Shown here piece after piece: positions 28,924-35,656 of a DNA stretch of 35,656 bases. The DNA is from DATBDE01 sp045805605 (GTDB taxonomy: Bacteria > Actinomycetota > Thermoleophilia > Solirubrobacterales > Solirubrobacteraceae), in assembly GCA_045805605.1 (NCBI GenBank), contig JBJMKX010000148.1:1-35656 (forward strand), given 5' to 3'. A model generated the notes under the pieces. That model made no database searches and was not told the origin of the DNA. It saw nothing but the letters and a program-made list of their open reading frames with translations. A program made the translations under genes and the position numbers. How positions within the stretch are numbered: position 1 is the first letter of the stretch; every line of letters starts with the position of its first letter.

Positions 28924-29933
28924 ACGAGCACGACCTGCTCGCGGCGGTGCAACGGGGTGACCAGGCGGCGTTTGGCCGCCTCGTCGAGCCCCATCGCCGC
29001 GAGCTGCTCGCCCACTGCTACCGGATGCTGGGCTCGGTCCCCGATGCCGAGGACGCCCTCCAGGACGCGCTGCTCGGCGCGTGGCGAGGTCTCGGCGCAT
29101 TCGAGGGCCGCAGCTCGCTGCGCTCGTGGTTGTACGCGGTCACGACCAACGCCTGCCTCAAGGCCGTTCGGCGTCGGCCCAAGCGCGTTCTGCCGATCGA
29201 CTATGGACCCGCGTCGGACCCGCATGACCGGCCCGCCGAGCCCCTCGTCGAGTCCGTGTGGGTGGATCCCGTCCCGGACGACAACGTGTTTGCCGACTCG
29301 GATGCGGCCGGCCCGGCCGCGCGCTACGAGCAGCGCGAGAGCGTCGAGCTGGCCTTCATCGTCGCGCTGCAGCACCTGCCCCCGCGCCAGCGCGCCGTGC
29401 TGATCCTGCGCGACGTACTCGGGTTCTCGGCTCGCGAGGCCGGCGAGGTGCTCGACACCGAGCCGGCGGCGGTCGACAGCGCGCTGCAGCGCGCGCACAA
29501 GACGGTCGACGCGCGCCTCCCCGCGCAGAGCCAGCAGGCGGCGCTGCGTTCGCTCGACGACGCCGAGCTGCGGGCAATCGTGGACGGCTACGTGGACGCC
29601 TGGGAGCGCGCCGACGTCGACGCGGTCGTCGCGATGCTGGCCGACGACGTGACGTTCGCGATGCCGCCGCAGCCGGCCTGGTACGACGGCCGCGAGGCGG
29701 TCGCGGCCTTCCTTGTCGCGCGGCCGCTGGCCGCGGACACGCGGTGGCGCATCGTCCCGACGCGCGCCAACGGCCAGCTGGCGTTCGCGCACTACGCGTG
29801 GGATGGGAGCGGGTTTGCGGCGCACGCGATCGGCCTCATGGCGCTGCGCGGTCGCGAGATCGAGGAGCTGACGATCTTCCGCACGCCGGAGGCGCTCGCA
29901 CGCTTCGGGCTCCCGTCCCGGCTGGACGGCTGA
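28920..29933 (+). CDS. ECF sigma factor with C-terminal SnoaL domain (SigG-like)
   Basis: A 337-residue extracytoplasmic-function sigma factor. Region 2 (about 10-75) has FGRLVEPHRRELLAHCYRMLG and DAEDALQDALLGAWRGL. Region 4 (about 140-195) has LQHLPPRQRAVLILRDVLGFSAREAGEVLDTEPAAVDSALQRA. The last ~130 residues form a SnoaL/NTF2-like domain (IVDGYVDAWERADVDAVVAMLADDVTFAMPP...WYDGREAV), as in SigG- and SigJ-type factors, where it regulates sigma activity. There is no anti-sigma gene next to it, which fits that type. The FDYGP-like linker (LPIDYGPASDPHDRPAEP) is typical of the SigG group. It lies in one operon with the transporter, ABM-like and VOC genes. Confidence 0.92.
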   Translation: MNEHDLLAAVQRGDQAAFGRLVEPHRRELLAHCYRMLGSVPDAEDALQDALLGAWRGLGAFEGRSSLRSWLYAVTTNACLKAVRRRPKRVLPIDYGPASDPHDRPAEPLVESVWVDPVPDDNVFADSDAAGPAARYEQRESVELAFIVALQHLPPRQRAVLILRDVLGFSAREAGEVLDTEPAAVDSALQRAHKTVDARLPAQSQQAALRSLDDAELRAIVDGYVDAWERADVDAVVAMLADDVTFAMPPQPAWYDGREAVAAFLVARPLAADTRWRIVPTRANGQLAFAHYAWDGSGFAAHAIGLMALRGREIEELTIFRTPEALARFGLPSRLDG

Positions 29934-29950
29934 GGTGGGATCATGGCGGC

Positions 29951-31609
29951 GTGCAACGTGCCGCCCGGCACGATCTTCTCCTCACCGGGAGGCAGGCGCT
30001 GGCCGAGGCCGAGTGGGAGAAGGCGCGCGAGTGCTTCGAGCGGGCTCTCGAGCTCGGAGAGGGACCCGACGCGATGGAGGGCTTGGCACAGGCCCTCCAG
30101 TGGCTCGGGCAGTACGACGCCGCAATTGCCATGCGCGAGGCGGCGTTCCCGGCATACCGGCGGGAGGGGCTGGCGCTGGAGGCCTGCGATCAAGCACGAG
30201 CGCTTGCCTTCCTCCACGGCGCGGTCCATGGCAACGAGGCGGCCGCGAGCGGCTGGTTGGCGCGGGCGCAGAGCGTGCTGGAAGGGGTCGAGGAGGCGCC
30301 GCAACACGGCTGGCTGTCGTTCGACCGAGCGCCGCTGACGCGCGACCCGGCGGAACGCGAGCGGCTGGCGCGCGATGCCCTCACGATCGCGCGGCGGTTC
30401 GGCGACGGGGATCTCGAGTTCGGCGCCCTGGCGCTGCTCGGAGAGTCCTACGTCTACACCGGACGCGCGATCCAAGGGATGGTCCTCATCGACGAGGCGA
30501 TGGCCGCGGTCTCGAGCGGCGAGGTCAGCGGCGTCGCCGCTGTCGGTGACATCTATTGCCGGCTGCTGAGCGCCTGCGAGCGCATCGCCGACGTCCGGAG
30601 GGCCGAGCAGTGGATGTCGGTGATCGACCGCTTCGTGCAGCGCAGTGGCGACCTGCTGGTCTCGACGACGTGCCGGATGCACTACGGCGGGATCCTTGCG
30701 GAGGTCGGCCGGTGGCCCGAGGCCGAGGAGCACCTGCTCAGCGCCCTCCGGCTGTCCGAGCGCAGCTATGTCGCAATGCGGCCGTACCCGCTCGTCCGCC
30801 TGGCCGAGCTACGGGTCCGGCAGGGACGTTTCGAGGAGGCTCAGCGCCTCCTCGAGGGCACCGACTGGCACCCGCGGGCCCGCGGGTGCATGGCGGCCAT
30901 CGCGCTCGCGCGAGGCGACGCCGGGCTGGCGAAGGACCTGGCCGAGCTCTGCCTCGGGGGCGAGGACCGCTCCGACCCGGCCTGCGCTCCCATTCTCGAC
31001 CTGCTCGTCGACGTCGAGCTGGCTCGCGGCGAGCGAGCTGCCGCCAACGACACGCTCGACCTGCTCCAGGGGCTGGCCGTCCGGTCCGGAAACGACCGGG
31101 CACGCGCGTACGCGGCGTTCGCGGCCGGCCGCGTCCGGAGCGCCGAGGCCGACACGCGGGCGGTCGCCGACCTCCAGGCCGCGCTGGAGGCGTTCGCCGA
31201 CCTCGATCTCCCCTTCGAGGCCGCCCGCGCCCGCCTGCACCTGGCCGGCGCGATCGCCGCGGATGCGCCCGACGGGGCCGTGGCCGAGGCGCGCGTCGCC
31301 CTGCGCGAGTTCGAACGGCTGGGTGCGGACCGGGACGCCGACACCACCGCGGCGCTCCTGCGCGAGCTCGGGGCGAGCGGGCGCGCCTGGCCCAGGGCCT
31401 ACGGGACGCTGACCAAGCGCGAGACCGAGGTCCTGGCGCTTCTCGCCGACGGCCTGTCAAATGCCGACATCGCCGATCGCCTGGTGATCAGCCGCCGCAC
31501 CGCCGAACACCATGTGGCGAGCATCCTCTCCAAGCTCGGCCTTCGCAGCCGCGCCGAGGCCGCCGCCTACGCCGTCCGCGAGCCTCCGGGCAGACACGTA
31601 GCCGAATAG
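29951..31609 (+). CDS. TPR-repeat LuxR-family transcriptional regulator
   Basis: A 552-residue protein starting at GTG (MQRAARHDLLLTGRQALAEAEWEKAREC). Residues ~5-470 are a helical-repeat region with repeated TPR-like helices (ARECFERALELGEGPDAMEGLAQAL, AEEHLLSALRLSERSYVAMR). The C-terminal ~65 residues are a LuxR DNA-binding domain: LTKRETEVLALLADGLSNADIADRLVISRRTAEHHVASILSKLGL. No AAA/NB-ARC ATPase domain is present, unlike the large LuxR regulators. The gene follows the sigma factor by 17 bases. Its activating signal, possibly sensed through the TPR part, is unknown. Confidence 0.9.
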   Translation: MQRAARHDLLLTGRQALAEAEWEKARECFERALELGEGPDAMEGLAQALQWLGQYDAAIAMREAAFPAYRREGLALEACDQARALAFLHGAVHGNEAAASGWLARAQSVLEGVEEAPQHGWLSFDRAPLTRDPAERERLARDALTIARRFGDGDLEFGALALLGESYVYTGRAIQGMVLIDEAMAAVSSGEVSGVAAVGDIYCRLLSACERIADVRRAEQWMSVIDRFVQRSGDLLVSTTCRMHYGGILAEVGRWPEAEEHLLSALRLSERSYVAMRPYPLVRLAELRVRQGRFEEAQRLLEGTDWHPRARGCMAAIALARGDAGLAKDLAELCLGGEDRSDPACAPILDLLVDVELARGERAAANDTLDLLQGLAVRSGNDRARAYAAFAAGRVRSAEADTRAVADLQAALEAFADLDLPFEAARARLHLAGAIAADAPDGAVAEARVALREFERLGADRDADTTAALLRELGASGRAWPRAYGTLTKRETEVLALLADGLSNADIADRLVISRRTAEHHVASILSKLGLRSRAEAAAYAVREPPGRHVAE

Positions 31610-31681
31610 GTATTCCCACCGATGCCGGGGGTGGGGGCGCTGGCGATCCTGTCGGCGACCGCAACCGAACGGAGGGGCCAC

Positions 31682-32083
31682 ATGAGCAGCACGGACCAGC
31701 ACACGGCGATCGTCCGGGAGTGCTTCGCCTACGCCACGAAGGGGGACCGAGCCGGGCTCGAGCGGATCCTCAGTCCCGACTTCGTCATCCACGTGCCGGA
31801 GGAGCATCGGGGGGTCGACGGTCTCCTCGAGATGGTCGAGACGTTCCGGAGCGCCCTGCCCGACCTGGCGGTCAGCGTCGATCACCAGTTCGCGGAGGGC
31901 GATTACGTCGCGTCGCGCTTCACGGTGCGTGGGACGCATGACGGCGAGCTGCTCGGCACTCCGCCGACCGGCCGACCGGTCGCCATGACCGGCATCACGG
32001 TGAGCCGCTGCGAGGACGGCAGGATCGCCGAGGAGTGGGAGCTCGTCGACGTGACCGGGCTCCTACAGCAGGTCGCCGTCTAG
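31682..32083 (+). CDS. SnoaL-like ester cyclase-type protein
   Basis: A 133-residue SnoaL-like protein: TAIVRECFAYATKGDRAGLERILSPDFVIHVPEEHRGVDG, then LDLAVSV-type strand (PDLAVSVDHQFAEGDYVASRF), TGRPVAMTGITVSRCEDGRIAEEWELVD at the end. This pattern is that of SnoaL-type polyketide cyclase relatives, most of unknown substrate. The ATG has GGAGGGG about eight bases upstream. The 72-base gap after the LuxR gene could hold a separate promoter. It converges with hxlR, overlapping it by four bases. Confidence 0.87.
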   Translation: MSSTDQHTAIVRECFAYATKGDRAGLERILSPDFVIHVPEEHRGVDGLLEMVETFRSALPDLAVSVDHQFAEGDYVASRFTVRGTHDGELLGTPPTGRPVAMTGITVSRCEDGRIAEEWELVDVTGLLQQVAV

Positions 32084-32541
32084 ACCGCCGCCGTTTCGAG
32101 GCCCGGCCCCGGCCGGGCCTCGATCTGGCGGCCGGTCACCCGCGCGCCGCACTTCGAGCACGTCAGGTGGTCGTCGATCTCGCCGCCGCAGCCGCGGTGG
32201 AGCGTGAGCCGCGGCGGGCCGTTCGGCGCCGCGTGCTTGTCGCCCCACTTCATGAGGCTGAAGATCACGGGGTGGAGGTCGTGCCCGCGCTCGGTGAGGC
32301 GGTACTCGTAGCGTGGCGGGCGGTCCTGGTAGCGGCGTCGCTCGAAGATCCCGGCCTCGACGAGCCGGTCGAGCCGGTCGGCGAGCACGTTGCGTGCGAT
32401 TCCGAGGCTGCGCTGGAAATCGTCGAAGCGCCGGACGCCGAGAAAGGCGTCGCGCACGATGAGGATCGTCCAGCGCTCCCCGACGATCTCGAGCGCTCGG
32501 GCGATCGAACAGACCTGGTTCTCGTACGTCCGGTTGAGCAT
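32080..32541 (-). CDS. HxlR-family winged-helix regulator with C-terminal zinc-binding segment
   Basis: A 153-residue regulator. The HxlR core covers residues ~10-100: CSIARALEIVGERWTILIVRDAFLGVRRFDDFQRSLGIARNVLADRLDRLVEAGIFERRRYQDRPPRYEYRLTERG, with the Cys at the start that in some members senses oxidants or aldehydes. After the core come CGG and CSKCG (about 118-136), which can form a small zinc ribbon. GGGGAG precedes the ATG. It is divergent from the MFS gene. The shared promoter holds two dyads, so it probably represses both itself and the transporter. Confidence 0.9.
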   Translation of the reverse strand: MLNRTYENQVCSIARALEIVGERWTILIVRDAFLGVRRFDDFQRSLGIARNVLADRLDRLVEAGIFERRRYQDRPPRYEYRLTERGHDLHPVIFSLMKWGDKHAAPNGPPRLTLHRGCGGEIDDHLTCSKCGARVTGRQIEARPGPGLETAAV

Positions 32542-32553
32542 CTCCCCACGGTC

Positions 32554-32616
32554 ACCATAGCGATTCGAGTTGCATCACGCAACCTAGTCTTGCTACGGTG
32601 CGTTGCGTCAAGCAAC
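32554..32616. promoter_or_regulatory. Divergent promoter with two dyad operators between hxlR and MFS
   Basis: Two 15-base dyads with the same arms, GTTGC-N5-GCAAC, lie at 32569-32583 and 32602-32616, 33 bases centre to centre (about three helix turns). A plus-strand promoter fits TTGCAT (32570-32575), an 18-base spacer and TACGGT (32594-32599). A minus-strand promoter fits TTGCGT (32577-32582), a 17-base spacer and TATGGT (32554-32559). The first dyad covers both -35 boxes, and the second lies just after the plus-strand -10. This layout suits repression of both genes by the HxlR protein. Confidence 0.75.
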
Positions 32617-32635
32617 TGTCCGTCTGGGGGTCGAA

Positions 32636-34030
32636 GTGGCGCGCAAGTGGCAGGTCCTGACCGTGGCGTCGGCGGGGGCCTTCATGGGGTTCCTCGACGT
32701 GACGATCGTCAACATCGCCTTCCCCGACATCCAGGGCGACTTCTCCGGCACGTCGCTGGGCGAGCTCTCCTGGATCCTCAACGCGTACGCGATCGTCTTC
32801 GCCGCGCTGCTCGTTCCTGCGGGGCGGATCGCCGACCGCATCGGCCGCCGCCGGGCCTTCGTGATCGGGCTCGTGGTGTTCGCGGTCGCCTCGGCCCTGT
32901 GCGCGGCTGCGCCGTCGCCGGAGCTGCTCGTCGCGGCGCGCGTCATCCAGGCCGGCGGCGCCGCCTTCCTCGTCCCGACCTCGCTGGCGCTGCTTCTGCC
33001 CGCCTTCCCGCTCGCTCAGCGCGCGACCGCCGTCGGCCTCTGGGGGGCCACGGGCGCCATCGCCGCCGCCACCGGCCCCTCGCTCGGCGGCGTGCTCGTC
33101 GACGCCGGGGGCTGGCGCTGGGTCTTCCTCGTCAACGTCCCGCTCGCCGCCATCACCGTCGTCGCCGCCTTCCGCGTGCTCGACGAGAGCCGCGAGCCAG
33201 ATCCGACCGGCCGGCCGGACCTCGCCGGGGCGATCATGGTCATGCTCGGGATAGGAGCCCTCGCCCTCGCGCTCGTCAAGGGCAACGAGTGGGGGTGGGG
33301 CGATGCGCGCACGGTGGGAGCGTTTGCCCTCGCCGCCGTCCTGGTGCCGGCCGTGGTATGGCGGTCGCGTCGCGTGGCGGCGCCGATCGTCGAGCCCGCC
33401 CTCCTGCGCGTGCGCGCGTTCGCCGTGGCCAACGTCGCGACGGTGCTGTTCGCGGCGTCGTTCTACGCGATGCTGCTCGGCAACATCCTCTTCCTGACCC
33501 AGGTGTGGGGCTACGACGTGCTCGACGCCGGTCTCGCGGTCACCCCGGGGCCGCTCATGGCCGCCGTCTTCGCCGGTCCCGCCGGCGCGCTGGCCGACCG
33601 GTTCGGGCAGCGGGCGGTCGCCGTGCCGGGCGCGCTGGTCTATTCGGCCGCCTTCGGCTGGTACCTCGCCCACGTCGGGGTCGAGGCCCACTACGCGCGC
33701 GACCTGCTGCCGGGGATGCTTGCCGGTGGCGCCGGGGTGGGGCTGACCTTCCCGACCCTGTCGAGCGCCGCCGCCGCGGCGCTTCCGCCGGCGCGCTTCG
33801 CCACCGGCAGCGCGGTGCTCGGGATGACGCGCCAGGTGGGTGCCGTGCTCGGCATCGCCCTGCTCGTCGTCGTGCTCGGGACGCCGGACCCGTCTGATCC
33901 GGTCGGCGCCTTCGACGATGCCTGGGCGCTGATGCTCGGGGGCGGCCTCGCCACCGCGGTGGCCGCCGCAGCCCTCGGGCGGGTGCGGGCGCGCACGCCC
34001 GCGCCCGCACCCGCGGAGGTGCCCGCATGA
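32636..34030 (+). CDS. DHA2-type MFS efflux transporter, HxlR-linked
   Basis: A 464-residue protein with about 14 membrane helices. FLDVTIVNIAFPDIQGDF carries the helix-1 Asp, LLVPAGRIADRIGRRRAFVIG is motif A, and GATGAIAAATGPSLGGVLVDAGGWRWVFLVNVPL is the motif-C region of drug/proton antiporters. The end is a Pro/Ala repeat tail (RTPAPAPAEVPA). The start GTG 32636 is chosen over TTG 32603 because the second dyad and the presumed transcription start lie before it, and GGGGGT is a possible ribosome-binding site. It overlaps the thioesterase gene by four bases, so both are probably induced together by the ligand of HxlR. Confidence 0.9.
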   Translation: MARKWQVLTVASAGAFMGFLDVTIVNIAFPDIQGDFSGTSLGELSWILNAYAIVFAALLVPAGRIADRIGRRRAFVIGLVVFAVASALCAAAPSPELLVAARVIQAGGAAFLVPTSLALLLPAFPLAQRATAVGLWGATGAIAAATGPSLGGVLVDAGGWRWVFLVNVPLAAITVVAAFRVLDESREPDPTGRPDLAGAIMVMLGIGALALALVKGNEWGWGDARTVGAFALAAVLVPAVVWRSRRVAAPIVEPALLRVRAFAVANVATVLFAASFYAMLLGNILFLTQVWGYDVLDAGLAVTPGPLMAAVFAGPAGALADRFGQRAVAVPGALVYSAAFGWYLAHVGVEAHYARDLLPGMLAGGAGVGLTFPTLSSAAAAALPPARFATGSAVLGMTRQVGAVLGIALLVVVLGTPDPSDPVGAFDDAWALMLGGGLATAVAAAALGRVRARTPAPAPAEVPA

Positions 34031-34572
34031 GCGAGCCCGTCACCGGCCCCGCGCATGTGCCGGTGCCGAACACCAACGGCGCGGTCCGCTCCCGCATGGT
34101 CACCTGGGCCGACCCCGTCGAGGCGGCGCAGCGACTGGCGTCGATGAGCGGGCTCGAGGCCATGCACGCGCTCATGCGCGGCGAGGTCCCGCCGCCGCCG
34201 ATGGCCGCCCTGCTCGACATGTGGCCGATCGAGGTCGACGAGGGGCGCGCGGTCTTCGGCGTCACGCCGGCCGAGTTCCACTACAACCCGATCGGCGTCG
34301 TCCACGGCGGCATGGCGGCCACCATCCTCGACAGCGCGATGGGCTGCGCCGTGCAGACGACGCTGCCCGCCGGCGTCGGCTACACGACCCTCGACCTGCA
34401 GGCGAGCTTCGTGCGCCCGATCACCCGCGACACGGGCCCGCTGCGGTGCGAGGGGACAGTGCTGCACCGCGGCCGGCGCGTCGCGACGGCCGAGGGGCGC
34501 GTGATCGCGGAGGCCACCGGCAAGCTGGTGGCGAGCGGCACGTCGACCTGCCTAGTTACGCATGCCGATTGA
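34027..34572 (+). CDS. PaaI-family hotdog thioesterase
   Basis: A 181-residue protein with a hotdog fold. The catalytic region reads YNPIGVVHGGMAATILDSAMGCAV, with the family HGG motif and the helix that carries the acidic residue. VGYTTLDLQASFVRPI and GRRVATAEGRVIAEATGKLVASG follow, as in phenylacetyl-CoA type thioesterases. The N-terminal ~55 residues precede the domain and are less typical. It is translationally coupled to the MFS transporter (ATGA). A role in processing an acyl- or aryl-CoA made from the effluxed compound is only inference. Confidence 0.9.
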   Translation: MSEPVTGPAHVPVPNTNGAVRSRMVTWADPVEAAQRLASMSGLEAMHALMRGEVPPPPMAALLDMWPIEVDEGRAVFGVTPAEFHYNPIGVVHGGMAATILDSAMGCAVQTTLPAGVGYTTLDLQASFVRPITRDTGPLRCEGTVLHRGRRVATAEGRVIAEATGKLVASGTSTCLVTHAD

Positions 34573-34573
34573 C

Positions 34574-34588
34574 CCGGCCTTCGGCCGG
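34574..34588. terminator. GC hairpin between convergent genes
   Basis: CCGGCC-TTC-GGCCGG is a perfect six-pair stem with a three-base loop, right after the thioesterase stop. A second hairpin, CCGGC-CTCCC-GCCGG, lies at 34627-34641 before the convergent gene end. Neither has a T tract, so they may be weak terminators for both directions. Confidence 0.4.
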
Positions 34589-34648
34589 CCCATCGGTGCG
34601 CACTGGCGATCATCGACGCCGACTGACCGGCCTCCCGCCGGAGACTGC

Positions 34649-34876
34649 CTAGTGCTCGAGCGGTAGCTCCGAGACGTCGCGCCTGGTGTCGCGGATCCAG
34701 CGCACGATGCACACGAGCGTGAGGATCGCGCCGGCGATGGTGAAGAGCCAGGTGGTCGTCAGCCCGATCAGCGCCACCGTGATCCCGACCGCCGTCAGCA
34801 CCGGAATGAGGGAGTTGCCCGGGAGGTGGATCTCCTCGCCGACCGGCGGCGGATCGCGCTGCGGGTCGGTGCTCAC
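34649..34876 (-). CDS. Small membrane protein, cytochrome c oxidase subunit IV-like
   Basis: A 75-residue protein starting STDPQRDPPPVGEEIHLPGN, then two close hydrophobic helices (SLIPVLTAVGITVALIGL and WLFTIAGAILTLVCIV), ending in the charged WIRDTRRDVSELPLEH. The PxGEExHLPxxS(L/x)xP pattern before the first helix matches small subunit IV-like proteins found in actinobacterial oxidase clusters. I am fairly but not fully sure. Its GTG overlaps the stop of the preceding 36-residue peptide gene (GTGA), and it follows ctaB, so it belongs to the respiratory set. Confidence 0.7.
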   Translation of the reverse strand: MSTDPQRDPPPVGEEIHLPGNSLIPVLTAVGITVALIGLTTTWLFTIAGAILTLVCIVRWIRDTRRDVSELPLEH

Positions 34877-34983
34877 GAGATGTAGATCAGGGCCGCGACG
34901 AACGAGATGCCGAACATGAACGCGACGACGGCGCCGGCGATGAGGCCGGAGCGGATGTTCTTGCGGGCAAGCATGCGGTCCAT
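34873..34983 (-). CDS. 36-residue single-helix membrane peptide after ctaB
   Basis: Product MDRMLARKNIRSGLIAGAVV followed by AFMFGISFVAALIYIS: a basic start and one membrane helix, predicted N-terminus inside. The ATG lies 11 bases after the ctaB stop, and its stop overlaps the next gene (GTGA), so it is in the middle of a three-gene operon. It equals in length the peptide at 20478-20588, but the sequences are not obviously similar. No named family is recognised. Confidence 0.7.
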   Translation of the reverse strand: MDRMLARKNIRSGLIAGAVVAFMFGISFVAALIYIS

Positions 34984-34994
34984 GGGCGGGGATC

Positions 34995-35656
34995 CTAGAG
35001 CTTGGTGTCGAGCACCATGACGGCGAAGAGGCTGGCGAGGTAGGCGAGCGAGAACAGGTAGGTGCGAAGCGCCCAGCGGCGGTCGGCGCGCCGGTAGAGC
35101 ACCACCGCGAGCCCGATGAACGCCAGCCCCAGCGTCCAGGCGGCGACGTGGTAGAGCGGCCCGAACAGCCCTGCGCATGCGGGGAGGAAGCTGAGCACGA
35201 ACAGCAGGACGGTGTAGAGGATGATCTGGCGCCGCGTCTCGACCTCGCCACGCACGACCGGCAGCATCGGTACCCCGACGCGCGCGTACTCCTCTTTCAT
35301 CAGCAGCGACAGCGCCCAGAAGTGCGGCGGCGTCCAGAAGAACACGATGGCGAACAGGTCCAGCGCTGTGAGATCGAGCCCGCCGGTCACCGCAGCCCAG
35401 CCGACGAGTGGCGGGACCGCGCCCGCCGCCCCGCCGATGACGATGTTCTGCGGGGTGCGCCGCTTCAGCCAGATCGTGTAGACGAAGACGTAGCCGAGGA
35501 AGCCGCTGAGCGCCAGCACCGCGGCGAGCACGTTGACGAACGCGCTCAGCCACACGAACGACAGCGCGGCGAGCGCGACGCCGAATATGAGCGCCGCCGG
35601 CGGCGAGATCCGGCCGGCCGGAATCGGCCGCGACGCCGTGCGCCGCATCCGCGCGT
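34995..35656 (-). CDS. ctaB: Protoheme IX farnesyltransferase, C-terminal part
   Basis: Converts heme B to heme O by adding a farnesyl group, the first step toward the heme A of the oxidase. The gene enters from the right edge: the frame is open to base 35656 and reads DARMRRTASRPIPAGR across the edge, the second half of the UbiA-type polyprenyl-diphosphate motif. Further family features are YTIWLKRRTPQNIVIGGAAGA and FFWTPPHFWALSLLMKEEYARVGVPMLPVVRG. About seven helices are visible. The N-terminal third is outside the window. The downstream genes on this strand are two small membrane proteins of the oxidase system. Confidence 0.95.
   Translation of the reverse strand, partial: ARMRRTASRPIPAGRISPPAALIFGVALAALSFVWLSAFVNVLAAVLALSGFLGYVFVYTIWLKRRTPQNIVIGGAAGAVPPLVGWAAVTGGLDLTALDLFAIVFFWTPPHFWALSLLMKEEYARVGVPMLPVVRGEVETRRQIILYTVLLFVLSFLPACAGLFGPLYHVAAWTLGLAFIGLAVVLYRRADRRWALRTYLFSLAYLASLFAVMVLDTKL

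Noticed and set aside
1..35656. tRNA, rRNA, transposase, integrase or phage genes
   Set aside because: I looked for tRNA-like cloverleaf ends, rRNA signatures and DDE or recombinase motifs and found none that I could support.

Overview
This 35.7 kb window is high-G+C bacterial DNA, most likely from an actinobacterium of the class Thermoleophilia/Solirubrobacterales. I infer this from the gene content (glmS-acpS-nnr-alr order, a caa3-type oxidase cluster, a SigG-like sigma factor with a SnoaL tail, HxlR and AraC regulators), the strong GC third-position bias, and many apparently leaderless genes. The assignment is not proven. There is no phage, insertion sequence, CRISPR array, rRNA or tRNA that I can support. 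The window is mostly chromosomal housekeeping and envelope genes, with unusual non-coding repeats between and at the ends of genes.

Layout. (1) 1-5760, plus strand: a tightly overlapping housekeeping run of glmS (truncated), acpS, nnr, a 55-residue unknown, alr, the CCA-adding enzyme and a small lipoprotein. (2) 5666-8196, minus: a GT-C membrane glycosyltransferase and an M28 metallopeptidase. (3) 8280-10371, plus: a HIT hydrolase, a cold-shock protein with terminator, a secreted unknown and a small membrane protein. (4) 10440-18119, both strands: envelope and sugar genes. These are a DegT-like aminotransferase, an epimerase with a fused membrane domain, a NodB deacetylase, a DMT transporter, a GT28 glycosyltransferase that seems to begin at CTG, a Ser/Gly/Asp-rich lipoprotein, a zinc ribbon and a GT4 glycosyltransferase.

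(5) 18170-25607 is respiratory: a cytochrome c-cupredoxin lipoprotein, a SnoaL-like protein, an intergenic region with three tandem hairpins, ctaG (plus), then a minus-strand operon: coxB with fused cytochrome c, a DUF4389-like/COX1 fusion of the YSHP (A2) type, a tandem UspA-like protein, coxC and a 36-residue membrane peptide. Related genes return at the right edge on the minus strand: ctaB (truncated), another 36-residue membrane peptide and a small subunit IV-like protein. (6) 25745-34572 is regulatory and efflux: an AraC-type regulator, a CBS protein, an operon of DHA2 transporter, small ABM-like protein, VOC protein, SigG-like ECF sigma factor and TPR-LuxR regulator, a SnoaL protein, then a divergent hxlR/MFS pair with two identical-arm dyads in the shared promoter, and a PaaI thioesterase.

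The most interesting material is non-coding. Three 44-nt hairpins repeat with an exact 52-bp period at 19389-19536, with different but base-paired upper stems. A 53-bp palindromic repeat is present four times, three of them translated as protein termini in different frames. A second repeat of about 75 bp is present twice, flanking the araC/CBS pair.
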